From Phycisphaerae bacterium (GTDB lineage Bacteria > Planctomycetota > Phycisphaerae > SM23-33): a stretch of DNA of 64,000 bases. Below, one piece after another: positions 54,289-63,008 of this stretch (its first letter is position 1; each line of letters opens with the position of its first letter). Position numbers and translations under genes: made by a program. Location: assembly GCA_018335035.1 (NCBI GenBank), contig JAGXKT010000002.1:115504-179503 (forward strand). Reading direction: 5' to 3'. The notes beneath the pieces were generated by a model, which searched no databases, was not told the origin of the DNA, and was given only the letters and a program-made list of their open reading frames with translations.

Positions 54289-55215
54289 ATGCGCATCCGA
54301 CGTGCCCTTCGCATCGAGCCCGTGCCCGCCAGGCGACTGCGGCGCGCGGCGGCGTTTATGGTCGCCGGCGGCGAGCGGTCCGTCGGCGCCCGCGCCCGCG
54401 CCGAGGGACTGTGTCGCCTGGCGCGGGGGCGCGCGCCGTACCCGCCGTGGGCGTGGTGGGCGCGTCGCGGGCGGCGCTGCTGTGCGGCCGCGATGGCGTT
54501 GCCGACGGCCGGGCGCGTCGGAATGCTTGTGGTCAGCCCGCTTGGCGCCGTCGACGTCGAGCATGACGCCGTCATCCGCGTGCTGCAGCGCGTCGGTGAT
54601 GCGGCATTGGCGGGGAAGATGGCGTTCGTCCAGGCGTTGACCAACCCGGACGCCGAGGCGGACCGGGCCGTGCTCGAGCGCGCGGGCTTCGCGCGGCTCA
54701 CCGAGTTGCTGTATCTCAGTTGCGACCCGGCGGAGGCGGCCGTCGCCGTCGCTGCTGATGACGCTCTGTCCTGGCGGACGTACGGCGCGTTCGACGATGC
54801 GGAGCTGGCCGACGTCATCGATCAGACCTACGAGGCGTCGGGCGACTGCCCGGCTTTGAGCGGGCTGCGGTCGATGGACGACGTGATCGCCGGGCACAAG
54901 GCCGGCGGCACGTTTCGCCCGGCGTGGTGGGCACTGGCGTATTGCGATCAGCGTCCGGCCGGGGTGGTGCTGGCCAACGAAGCCGGCGGCGACAAGGCGG
55001 AGGTCGTCTACATGGGCGTCGTACCGGCGTTTCGCGGGCGCGGCGTCGGCGCGGCGCTGGTCGGCTGGGCGGCGCGGCAAGCGCGTGCAGCCGGGATGGA
55101 GCGGCTCTCGCTGGCCGTGGACACGGACAACGCTTGCGCCCGCAGCGTCTACGCGCGATTCGGATTCGCCGTCGAGCGGCGGCGCGTCGTGCATGTGCGG
55201 CGTCGGGAGGCGTGA
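54289..55215 (+). CDS. GNAT-family N-acetyltransferase
   Basis: This 308-residue acetyltransferase has the acetyl-CoA loop in VVPAFRGRGVGAALVGWAARQA near residue 245, followed by LAVDTDNACARSVYARFGF near 280, the GNAT motif A/B pattern. The first 90 residues are Arg/Ala-rich and hold a degenerate GNAT-like half, so the protein may be a double GNAT. No substrate is suggested by neighbours. It is divergent from the macro-domain gene and lies upstream of the dnaA leader region. Confidence 0.9.
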   Translation: MRIRRALRIEPVPARRLRRAAAFMVAGGERSVGARARAEGLCRLARGRAPYPPWAWWARRGRRCCAAAMALPTAGRVGMLVVSPLGAVDVEHDAVIRVLQRVGDAALAGKMAFVQALTNPDAEADRAVLERAGFARLTELLYLSCDPAEAAVAVAADDALSWRTYGAFDDAELADVIDQTYEASGDCPALSGLRSMDDVIAGHKAGGTFRPAWWALAYCDQRPAGVVLANEAGGDKAEVVYMGVVPAFRGRGVGAALVGWAARQARAAGMERLSLAVDTDNACARSVYARFGFAVERRRVVHVRRREA

Positions 55216-55507
55216 GAATCGCCTTTTAAATGCCCTTGTCGCGCCCCGTTGCGAACGGGATGTGCATGATTTGTGAAGAAGTTGTGGACGGAAGTTTTTT
55301 TTGCGAAGCAACCTGTAGCGCTGGAAGACCTTGGGCCGCGTGGATAACAAATCACGCGATTTGGCTTTGACCGCGCCGCGCCGCAGCGTTAGATTCCCTC
55401 CTGTCGCGGACACATATGAGGCACGCTCCACCGGCCTCAAGTGAACGGGCCGCTACGGAGCGGGGCTGGGCTGCAACATTCGCCGCATGAGAGTTGAGGA
55501 AGGCATC
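55216..55507. other. dnaA upstream region with DnaA-box-like sites
   Basis: This gap is AT-richer than its surroundings, including an 8-T run near 55295. CGTGGATAA (55339-55347) matches the DnaA box TGTGGATAA at 8 of 9 positions; TGTGCATGA (55261-55269) is a weaker match. A hairpin CCCGTT/AACGGG lies at 55245-55259. It could be an origin region or an autoregulatory leader. Confidence 0.5.
55367..55395 (+). promoter_or_regulatory. Candidate dnaA promoter
   Basis: TTGACC (55367-55372) and TAGATT (55390-55395) with a 17-nt spacer. The DnaA-box-like site lies 20 nt upstream, suggesting DnaA autoregulation. GAGGAAGG precedes the ATG at 55508. Confidence 0.45.
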
Positions 55508-56914
55508 ATGGATACTGCTGCGCCATCGGTCTGCGCTGACGAATCGCTCGCCGAGAAAGTGCTCGCCGCGCTGCGGATGCGTGTCGGGCCGCAGAAGTTC
55601 AACGCATGGTTTCGGCGCGGGGCACGGGTCGAGGTGACCGATCACCAGCTCCAGGTGGCCGTGCCGAACCCGTTCGTGGCGCGATGGATCGAGACGCACT
55701 ACGGCGACGATCTGGCCGATGCCGCCGCCGAGCACGGGGATCGCCGTCTGCCGGTCGTCGTGACGATCGATCCGTCGCTCACCGGCGACTGCCGCAAGCG
55801 CCAGCTCGACAGCCAGGCCGACATCGTCCGGCGCACCGCCGCCGGGCGGACACGGGACCGCCGCCGACCTGCGGTGACACTTCGGCACCGGTTGGCGGAT
55901 TTCGTTGTCGGGCGGAGCAACCGGCTGGCCTACTCGGCCGCACAGGCCATGGCCGGACGCGGCCAGTCGCCGTTCGGGCTTCTGTTCCTCCACGGCCCGT
56001 GTGGCGTGGGCAAGACGCACCTGCTTCAGGGCATTTGCGAGACGGTCCGCCAGGCCGGCGAGGCGCGATGGCGCTACGTCACCGGCGAGCAGTTCACCAA
56101 CGAGTATATCGCCGCACTGCGCGGCAAGACGTTCGGCGAGTTCCGGCGGCGGTACCGCAACCTCGACCTGCTGGCGATCGACGACGTGCATTTTCTCGCG
56201 GCCAAGCGGGGCATCCAGAACGAGTTCCTGCACACCTTCGACGCCGTCGAGGCGCTGGGCAGCCGGATCGTGCTGGCCTCAGACGCGCATCCCAAGCTCG
56301 TCGGCGACTTGTCCGAGAAGCTCATCAGCCGGTTCGTCTCCGGCATGGTCGTCCAGATCGACCCGCCCGACCGTCAGACGCGGATGGAGATCCTCAAACG
56401 CGGCGCGAGGCGGATGCGGTTGCACCTGGCCGACGGCGTCCTGGCGATGGTCGCCGACCATCTGCACGGCTCGGTCCGCGAGCTGGAAGGCGCCCTGACG
56501 AAGCTGGCGGCGCTGAGCGCCCTGTCCGGCGCCGCGGTGGACGTGCGCTCGGCTATGGCGGCGATGTCCGAGCACCTCGCGCGGACCGGGTCGGCGGTGA
56601 CGCTCGACGGCATCGAATCCAACGTGGCGACGTTCTTCGGCATCACGCCGGCCGATCTGCACTCCTCCCGCCGGACGCGGACCGTCGCCTCGGCTCGCAT
56701 GGTCGCCATGTTCCTCGCCCGGCGGCACACGCAGATGAGCTTCCCCGAGATCGGCCGGGCCATGGGCAAGAACCATTCCTCCGTCGTCCTGGCGGTCCAG
56801 CGGATGGAGAAGCTGCTCGCCGAAGGCGGCGAGGTGCTCTGGCAGACGCCGATGGGGCGGCGGTCCATGCCCGCGACGGAACTGATCGACCTGCTGACCG
56901 GGCAGATCGCGTAA
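55508..56914 (+). CDS. dnaA: Chromosomal replication initiator DnaA
   Basis: DnaA opens the origin of replication. The 468-residue protein has domain I near 8-80 (FNAWFRRGARVEV) and the AAA+ domain III with Walker A GPCGVGKTHLLQ near 165, Walker B LLAIDDVHFLAAKRG near 230, and VGDLSEKLISRFVSGMVVQIDPPD. Domain IV has the HTH and DnaA signature GKNHSSVVLAVQRMEK near 430. The ATG at 55508 follows GAGGAAGG at close spacing; an ATG at 55487 adds seven residues. dnaN, recF and gyrB do not follow, so it lies outside the usual replication cluster. Confidence 0.96.
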   Translation: MDTAAPSVCADESLAEKVLAALRMRVGPQKFNAWFRRGARVEVTDHQLQVAVPNPFVARWIETHYGDDLADAAAEHGDRRLPVVVTIDPSLTGDCRKRQLDSQADIVRRTAAGRTRDRRRPAVTLRHRLADFVVGRSNRLAYSAAQAMAGRGQSPFGLLFLHGPCGVGKTHLLQGICETVRQAGEARWRYVTGEQFTNEYIAALRGKTFGEFRRRYRNLDLLAIDDVHFLAAKRGIQNEFLHTFDAVEALGSRIVLASDAHPKLVGDLSEKLISRFVSGMVVQIDPPDRQTRMEILKRGARRMRLHLADGVLAMVADHLHGSVRELEGALTKLAALSALSGAAVDVRSAMAAMSEHLARTGSAVTLDGIESNVATFFGITPADLHSSRRTRTVASARMVAMFLARRHTQMSFPEIGRAMGKNHSSVVLAVQRMEKLLAEGGEVLWQTPMGRRSMPATELIDLLTGQIA

Positions 56915-57011
56915 GGGGCGCGCCACGCACGTCGCCGGCGCCCATGCCACCTTCGTAGGGTCATTCGCTGGTGATCCATCCCCAGTTTCCAAGCCCGCGG
57001 AAGCCGGCGAT

Positions 57012-57073
57012 GCCATTCCAGCCCGGGGCGGTGAGCCCCGGGATACCTCGCGGTCGAACCGGGCTGGAATGGC
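57012..57073. repeat. Nested inverted repeat downstream of dnaA
   Basis: Outer arms 57012-57026 and 57059-57073 are perfect 15-nt reverse complements (GCCATTCCAGCCCGG). Nested inside is another palindrome, CCCGGGGC and GCCCCGGG at 57022-57042. It lies in an otherwise empty gap, before a second GCCCC/GGGGC hairpin near 57075-57088. Confidence 0.85.
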
Positions 57074-57201
57074 AAGCCCCTCCGGGGCAGACATCCATGC
57101 GCCATGCCTTGGGCAAACCGGGGGTGGGTCAGCATTCGCTGCTGTTGCACGCGCGGCTGCGGGCGGTACAATCGCGGCCCCGTAGCCGTCATGGAGTCGC
57201 C

Positions 57202-58572
57202 ATGGTGCCCGAAGCCGTCACCAACGCGCTGGATGCGAACCTCGACGCGCACGTCGAAGGGCTGTGCGAGTTCCTGCGCATGCCAAGCATCGCCAACGAC
57301 CCGGCGCGCCCGGACCCGTGCCGACGCTGCGCCGAGTGGCTGGGCGATCAGATGAAGCAGATGGGGCTGTCGGCGGAGGTCGTCGACGCACCGGGCAAGC
57401 CCGTCGTTCTGGGCAGCGCGCCGGCGGGCGAGGCGGACGCGCCGACGCTGCTGATCTACGCTCACTACGACGTCCAGCCGCCGGACCCGCTGGACGCGTG
57501 GCGAACGGACCCGTTCGAGCCCGTCCTCCGCGACGGCGCGATCTACGCCCGCGGCGCCAGCGACGACAAGGGCCCGCTGTGGGCGGCGCTGCTGGCCGTG
57601 GCGGCATGGCGCGATGCCGGCCCGCTGCCGGTCAACGTTACATTCCTGCTGGAAGGCGAAGAGGAAATCGGCTCGCCCAACATCGACGCCGTCGTGGACG
57701 CCCACGCCGAGCGCCTGTCCGCGGACGCGGCGGTGATTCCTGACACACAGTTCTTCACGGCCGATCTTCCGAGCATCACGTACGGCCTGCGGGGGCTGGC
57801 ATACTTCGAGTTGGAGCTGCGCGGCCCGAGCGAGGACGTTCACAGCGGCCTGCACGGCGGGGCGGCAGCGAACCCCGCCGACGCGCTGGCGCGCCTGGTC
57901 GCGGCGCTGCACGACGAGACCGGCACCGTGACGCTCGATGGCTTCTACGACGCCGTGCGCCCCGTGACCGACGCCGAACGCGCCGCCTGGCGCGAACTGC
58001 CGTTCGACGAGGCGGCGTACGCCGCGTCGCTGGGCGTCTCAGCGCTTGGCGGCGGCGAGGCCGGCCGCGGCGTGCTCGAACGCCTGTGGGCCCGCCCGAC
58101 GCTGGACGCCAACGGCCTTGTGGCCGGGTACACCGGCGAGGGAGCCAAGACGATCATTCCCTCGCGGGCGACGGCGAAGGTTTCCTGCCGCCTCGTGCCG
58201 GACCAGGACCCGCAGCAGGTAGTCGCGGCGTTTCGCGACTTCGTCGCCGCGCGCACGCCGGAGGGGCTGACGGCGGACGTGCGCGTTCACGCCACGGCGC
58301 GCCCGTTTCTCGTGCCGCTGGACGAGCCCGTGTTGCGGGCCGGGCGCGAGGCGCTGCAAGAGGCGTTCGGGTGCCCGCCGGCGATGATCCGCTGCGGGGC
58401 GTCCATTCCCGTCGCCGAGTGCATCCAGCGGACACTGGACCTGCCGACGGCGCTGCTGGGCTGCACGCTGCCGGACGACAACCCCCACGCGCCGAATGAG
58501 AAGTACGCCCTGGCGATGCTCCGCGGGACCGCCGCGGCGATCGCGGCGTTGATGGGCAACCTGGCGCGGTGA
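57202..58572 (+). CDS. M20-family dipeptidase
   Basis: This 456-residue zinc peptidase of the M20/ArgE/CPG2 family has the metal motif LLIYAHYDVQPPD near residue 85 and GASDDKGPLWAAL near 118. The catalytic Glu lies in EGEEEIGSPN near 152, and a dimerisation domain with VHSGLHGG lies near 215. It likely cleaves dipeptides in the cytoplasm. The start at 57202 has GGAG six nt upstream and follows a TACAAT promoter element (57167-57172). Confidence 0.93.
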   Translation: MVPEAVTNALDANLDAHVEGLCEFLRMPSIANDPARPDPCRRCAEWLGDQMKQMGLSAEVVDAPGKPVVLGSAPAGEADAPTLLIYAHYDVQPPDPLDAWRTDPFEPVLRDGAIYARGASDDKGPLWAALLAVAAWRDAGPLPVNVTFLLEGEEEIGSPNIDAVVDAHAERLSADAAVIPDTQFFTADLPSITYGLRGLAYFELELRGPSEDVHSGLHGGAAANPADALARLVAALHDETGTVTLDGFYDAVRPVTDAERAAWRELPFDEAAYAASLGVSALGGGEAGRGVLERLWARPTLDANGLVAGYTGEGAKTIIPSRATAKVSCRLVPDQDPQQVVAAFRDFVAARTPEGLTADVRVHATARPFLVPLDEPVLRAGREALQEAFGCPPAMIRCGASIPVAECIQRTLDLPTALLGCTLPDDNPHAPNEKYALAMLRGTAAAIAALMGNLAR

Positions 58573-58585
58573 GGCGCGCTGTCGG

Positions 58586-58672
58586 GCTAAATAGGGACAG
58601 TCACCATTTTCGCAATTAGCGAAAATGGTGACTGTCCCTATTTAGCTAAAATGGTGACTGTCCCTATTTAGC
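58586..58672. repeat. 28-bp perfect inverted repeat plus a third direct copy
   Basis: Arms 58586-58613 and 58619-58646 are perfect 28-nt reverse complements around AATTA. A further copy (58648-58672) repeats the second arm. The unit contains ATAGGGACAGTCACCATTTT, a palindromic element I associate with RayT-linked repeats in other bacteria. The third copy supplies the final codons and stop of rpmB. Confidence 0.93.
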
Positions 58673-58945
58673 TTCGTCTTGCTGCTTCTGCTCGGCGGTG
58701 TAGGCGTACTTGCGCTTGGGCGGCTTGGTGATGAACCCGTCGCGCAGGGCCTTGGTGGAGACGTTGATCTTCCGGACGCTTCCGTTGACCACCGCACGGA
58801 CGCGCTGCATGTTGGCGCGGAACGTCCGCTTCGTCCGCCCGGTCGTCTTGACGCCGACGCCGCCGAGGTACTTCGCCTTGCCGCGGTGCGTGTACGTGCG
58901 TCCGCTGTGCGTCTTCTTGCCGGTAAAAGGGCATTTGCGTGCCAT
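58664..58945 (-). CDS. rpmB: 50S ribosomal protein L28
   Basis: L28 is a small basic subunit protein. This 93-residue version begins MARKCPFTGKKTHSGRTYTH and has TFRANMQRVRAVV and STKALRDGF, as in L28 relatives. The C-terminal tail (KPPKRKYAYTAEQKQQDEAK) is longer than usual. Its last codons and TAG stop lie inside a dispersed repeat element, so the tail was probably reshaped by that insertion. It lies 52 nt after the EF-G-like gene on the same strand. Confidence 0.93.
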   Translation of the reverse strand: MARKCPFTGKKTHSGRTYTHRGKAKYLGGVGVKTTGRTKRTFRANMQRVRAVVNGSVRKINVSTKALRDGFITKPPKRKYAYTAEQKQQDEAK

Positions 58946-58997
58946 GGGGAACCTCGTTGTCTGGTGCGTGCCGTGCGGGCATGGCGCCGCCGGCGCG

Positions 58998-61052
58998 TCA
59001 GTTTTCTTCCTCGTCGCTCTTCTTGGCCGCCGCGACGATCTGTTCCTGGACGTTTCCGGGAACCGGCTCGTAGTGGCTGAAGTCCATCGTATAGCTGCCC
59101 TGACCGCCCGTCAGGGAACGCAACTGGCTATTATACTGCATTACCTCGCCCAGCGGGGCCTGCGCGCTGACCGTGCAGATGTTGCCGGGCAGCATCTCCT
59201 GGCCCTGGATGCGTCCGCGCCGGCCCGACAGGTCGGAGGCGATGTCGCCCATGAACTCAGCCGGGACCGTAATCTCCATGGTCACCATGGGCTCCAGAAG
59301 CGTGGGCTTGGCCTTGGAGACGGCGTCGAGGAAGGCGTTCTTCCCGGCCGTGCGGAATGCCACTTCCTTCGAGTCGACGGGGTGGTGCTTGCCGTCGGTG
59401 ATCGCCACGCGGATATCCTGCATGGGGTACCCGGCGATGGCGCCGGCCTGGAGGACGTCCTGGACGCCTTTTTCGATCGCGGGCAGGAACTGCCGCGGGA
59501 TCGACTCGCCGAACAGCTCGTTGACGAAGTCGAACCCCTCGCCGCGTTCCAGCGGCTCGACACGGAGGTACACCTCGCCGAACTGCCCGGCGCCGCCGGT
59601 CTGTTTCTTGTGGCGGTGGTGTCCGTCGGCGGGTTTGGTGATCGTCTCGCGGTAGGGGACCTTGGGCGGCTTGGTTTCCACCTCCAGGTCGAACCGGCTC
59701 TTCATCTTCGTCAGCATCATCCGCAGGTGCAGGTCGCCGATGCCGCTGATGACGGTCTCGTTGGTCTGGGCGTCGCGGACGGTCGTGAAGGTCATGTCCT
59801 CTTCGCTGAGCTTCTGCAGCGCCCCGGAGAGTTTCTGCTCGTCGCCGCGGCTCTTGGGCGTCACGGCGAGCGAGAACATCGGCGTCGGCGCTTTGGGGCG
59901 GCGGCGGAACATCGGCTGGGCGTCGGCGTGCAGCACGTCGGCGGCGCTGATTTCCTCGACCTTGGCCAGAGCGATGATGTCGCCGGCGACGGCGCGGTCG
60001 ACTTCTTCGGTCTCCTTGCCCTGAATTTTGAACAGGTGGCCGATCTTGGCGCCCTTCTTCTCGTCGCGCAGTTGGTAGCTGGTCTCGCCCGTCGCCGTGC
60101 CCTGGAGAATCCGCACCCACGCCAGCTTGCCGACGTACGGGTCGGAGGTGATCTTGAATGCCTGGGCGATCAGCGGCTTGGAGGCCTCGGCGGTGACCTC
60201 CACGGTTTCGGGCTCTTCCTCGGCGGCGTCGGGGTCGGCGGCGTAGACCGGGGCGCCGGCGACGTCGACCGGCGAGGGGAAGTACGTGGCGACGGCGTCC
60301 ATGAGCTTCTTGACGCCGATTTCGCCCTTGCCGGCGGCGAAGAACACGGGCATCGCCGCGTGCTCGACCATCGCGCTGGCGAAGGCGGCGCCGAGCTTGT
60401 CGGCGGGGATTTCCTCGCCGCCAAGGTATGCCTCCATCATCGCTTCGTCGGATTCGACGATGTTCTCGACCAGTTCGGTGTGCGCCTCGGCGACATCACC
60501 GACGTCCGCGTCGCCGGAATCGTTGGTGAAGCAGTCGATCACCTCCGATCCGCCGCCGGTCGGCAGCGTCATCGCCTTGCACGCCGTGCCGAACGTCTCG
60601 CTGACCGCCTTGAGCGTCCCGGCCAGGTCGGCGTTCTCGCCGTCGAGCTTGTTGATGACGACGGCGATGGGCATGTTCGCCTCGCGGGCGACGTTGAAGA
60701 GCCGACGGGTGTTGACCTCGATGCCCGCGGTGGCGCTGACGACGATGACGGCCACATCGGCGCCGCCCATCGCCCCGATCGCGCCGCCGACGAAGTCCGG
60801 GTAGCCCGGTGTGTCGATGAGGTTGATAATCCTGCCGTTGTGCTCGAAGTGCCCCGCGGCCGGGTCGACCGAGTGCTTCCGCTCGCGCTCGATATCCGTG
60901 TGGTCGAAGTGACTGGTGGCCTCGTCGACCGACCCCAGCCGCCCGGTGATGCCGGCGGCGTGGAGCATGGCCTCGGCGAGGGTGGTCTTGCCCGCGCCGC
61001 CGTGGCCGAGTAACACGATGTTTCGAATGTCCTGTGGCTTCGAAGCCGCCAT
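58998..61052 (-). CDS. EF-G-like translational GTPase (EF-G2/FusA2 type)
   Basis: This 684-residue elongation-factor-G relative has G1 GHGGAGKTTLAEAML near residue 17, G3 LIDTPGYPDFVGG near 77 and G4 NKLDGEN near 135. Domains II-V follow, with GDLHLRMMLTKMK and GGQGSYTMDFSHYEPVP. The switch I region reads DIERERKHSVDPAAG instead of the canonical RGITI block, so the usual Mg-binding Thr is not visible. This fits the EF-G2-like group rather than the main translocase. The ATG at 61052 follows GGAG; a TTG four codons earlier is less likely. It lies upstream of rpmB. Confidence 0.9.
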   Translation of the reverse strand: MAASKPQDIRNIVLLGHGGAGKTTLAEAMLHAAGITGRLGSVDEATSHFDHTDIERERKHSVDPAAGHFEHNGRIINLIDTPGYPDFVGGAIGAMGGADVAVIVVSATAGIEVNTRRLFNVAREANMPIAVVINKLDGENADLAGTLKAVSETFGTACKAMTLPTGGGSEVIDCFTNDSGDADVGDVAEAHTELVENIVESDEAMMEAYLGGEEIPADKLGAAFASAMVEHAAMPVFFAAGKGEIGVKKLMDAVATYFPSPVDVAGAPVYAADPDAAEEEPETVEVTAEASKPLIAQAFKITSDPYVGKLAWVRILQGTATGETSYQLRDEKKGAKIGHLFKIQGKETEEVDRAVAGDIIALAKVEEISAADVLHADAQPMFRRRPKAPTPMFSLAVTPKSRGDEQKLSGALQKLSEEDMTFTTVRDAQTNETVISGIGDLHLRMMLTKMKSRFDLEVETKPPKVPYRETITKPADGHHRHKKQTGGAGQFGEVYLRVEPLERGEGFDFVNELFGESIPRQFLPAIEKGVQDVLQAGAIAGYPMQDIRVAITDGKHHPVDSKEVAFRTAGKNAFLDAVSKAKPTLLEPMVTMEITVPAEFMGDIASDLSGRRGRIQGQEMLPGNICTVSAQAPLGEVMQYNSQLRSLTGGQGSYTMDFSHYEPVPGNVQEQIVAAAKKSDEEEN

Positions 61053-61244
61053 GGTAGTCTCCAAACACTCTGCCTGCGCCGACCGGTGAGGCGTTTTCCG
61101 TGAGGGGCCGACGCGGTCACGACGCTGACCGGCGGCCCGCCTGGCGCGTGGCGCTCCCGATCAGGACCGGGAAACTCCCCACTATACCGCTTTTACCCGT
61201 CAAGACAAGGCCCGGAACGGCAAAAAACCGCACTGCGCGGCCGG

Positions 61245-62951
61245 CTAGCGGGCTGCGTGGGGGGCCGCGGCGGGGGGCACGCGATAGAGGCGGAAGAACT
61301 GCCCCCAGCCGTCCGGTTCGACGTGCCAATCGGCCAGACCCGATGACGCCATCGGCGCGGGAATCACCGCCAGAATCTCCGTTTCGCGCGGCAGGTCGCG
61401 CCGGGCCGCGATCGCCGCCGCCAGCGAGCGCAGATCCGATCGCAGCACCGGCCGGGCGAGCATGCGCCGCTGGCGCGCCAGTCTGCTGCGCCAGGCGTCC
61501 ATCCGACCCGGCGCCAGGCGGTAGTAGTAGGGCAGGTCGTCGGCGCTGGCGGTGATGGGTCGGCGTGCGGCCAGTCGCAGGTCCGAGCGGTCCGTCAGGA
61601 CGATCGCGGTGCGGTCGGTGTGGTCGCGCAGCCAGCGCGCCAGGGCGTCCATCTCGCGCCTCGCGGCGCGGCGTTCGGCCAGTTCGCGGACGCGCGGCGG
61701 ACGGCTGGCCGGAGCCATGAAGCCCGTCGCCGTCCGGTACGCCAGGTGTCGCGCCACTTGCAGGTTGTCGGACGGCATCATCCAGGCGGCCAGCGCCGCC
61801 ACGCAGGCCCATCGCAGCAGCGCGCGGTGCGTTCGCACGAGGCGAAAAAGGTTGGTCAAGCCCTGGGCGAGCAGCACGTACAGCGGGAGCATCCCCAGCG
61901 CGGCCGCCTCGACCAGCAGCGTCACCGGCGGGCGGTTCTGCGCGCGGGCGTGGAGCTGGCAAAGCCCGTGGGCGCCCAGGCCGATCGCCACGGCGCCGAG
62001 AAGCATCGTCAGCCAGAACACGCCATTCCGCAGGCGAAACCGCCCGACACGCACCAGGACCGCCCCGGCCGGAACGAGCAACACGGCGACGTACGGCACG
62101 GACTCGATGACCTGCTTGAGCAGCTCCGGGTAGAGCACCTCGGCGCCGCCGGCCGCCAGGGCACGCCGCGCCGTGGCGTAGCTCGCCGTCGCCTGAGCGG
62201 TGGGAATGCGCCACCCTAGCGCGATCGCGTACGCGGCGTAAGGCAGGGCGCCGACGGCGGCGGCCGCCAGCCCGCCGGTCGCCGTCAGCCAGCTTCGCGG
62301 GCGGGCGCGTCGCCTGGCGAGGTAGGCGATCAGCAGCACCAGTGTCAGGTTGACGCCCGTGGGAAGGTGCAGGTTGCACAGCAGCCCCGCGCAGCCGAAG
62401 ATCACGCCCAGCCGCCACGGCTGCTCGCGCCCCTCGCGCCCGTCGGTCGCGCCCAGCAGCCCCAGAACGATCAGCGGCGAAAAGGCGATGCATAAGCCGC
62501 GCGCCCCGATGGTCGCCAGAGGGCCGACGCCCCAGAACGCCCCCCCGGGCGCGTAGGTTACCGTCGCCGACAGCACGGCCACGAAGGCCGAAATCGACCA
62601 ACTGCGGCACTGGTGATACAGCAGGGCGTACATCGCGCAGAGATAGATGGCGATGACGGCTCCGGCGAGCACGCGGAACGCCGTCAACGGCTCACCGTAG
62701 CCGCTGGGCAGCAGCACCAGCTCCAACACGCCCTGGAAGATCGGCGTGTGCAGGCGCCACAGCCCGCTGGGCCCGTAGACCGGATCATGGGTAAACAGCG
62801 TGCCGTCGTGTCGCTTCAGCGCCGCCGTCGCCAGCGCGATCTGCTCGGCGCTGGCGTCCGGATCGTCGAAGGCGAGAAAGCCGCCCACTGCCGCCGTGGC
62901 CAGCAGAATCACCAACGCCAACTCATGTCGTGCGCGGGGCGGAGGTCTCAT
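61245..62951 (-). CDS. Polytopic membrane protein of unknown function
   Basis: This 568-residue protein has roughly ten predicted membrane spans between residues 10 and 410. A soluble C-terminal part of about 150 residues follows, rich in Arg (ERRAARREMDALARWLRDHT). The first loop has an exported-looking segment with HDPVYGPSGLWRLHTPIFQG. The layout resembles membrane glycosyltransferases or polymer-related proteins, but no catalytic motif was recognised. I chose the ATG at 62951 (MRPPPRARHEL); upstream sequence is Arg-rich and unlikely. Confidence 0.8.
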   Translation of the reverse strand: MRPPPRARHELALVILLATAAVGGFLAFDDPDASAEQIALATAALKRHDGTLFTHDPVYGPSGLWRLHTPIFQGVLELVLLPSGYGEPLTAFRVLAGAVIAIYLCAMYALLYHQCRSWSISAFVAVLSATVTYAPGGAFWGVGPLATIGARGLCIAFSPLIVLGLLGATDGREGREQPWRLGVIFGCAGLLCNLHLPTGVNLTLVLLIAYLARRRARPRSWLTATGGLAAAAVGALPYAAYAIALGWRIPTAQATASYATARRALAAGGAEVLYPELLKQVIESVPYVAVLLVPAGAVLVRVGRFRLRNGVFWLTMLLGAVAIGLGAHGLCQLHARAQNRPPVTLLVEAAALGMLPLYVLLAQGLTNLFRLVRTHRALLRWACVAALAAWMMPSDNLQVARHLAYRTATGFMAPASRPPRVRELAERRAARREMDALARWLRDHTDRTAIVLTDRSDLRLAARRPITASADDLPYYYRLAPGRMDAWRSRLARQRRMLARPVLRSDLRSLAAAIAARRDLPRETEILAVIPAPMASSGLADWHVEPDGWGQFFRLYRVPPAAAPHAAR

Positions 62952-62994
62952 CGTCGTTCTGCCGCGTCGTTGTGCCGCCTGGGACCACAAGTGA

Positions 62995-63000
62995 TACTAT
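62995..63000 (+). promoter_or_regulatory. -10 element of tilS (leaderless type)
   Basis: TACTAT ends 8 nt before the GTG at 63009. A -35-like TTGTGC lies 19 nt upstream (62970-62975), which is suboptimal. Confidence 0.35.
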
Positions 63001-63008
63001 AGCCCCAC

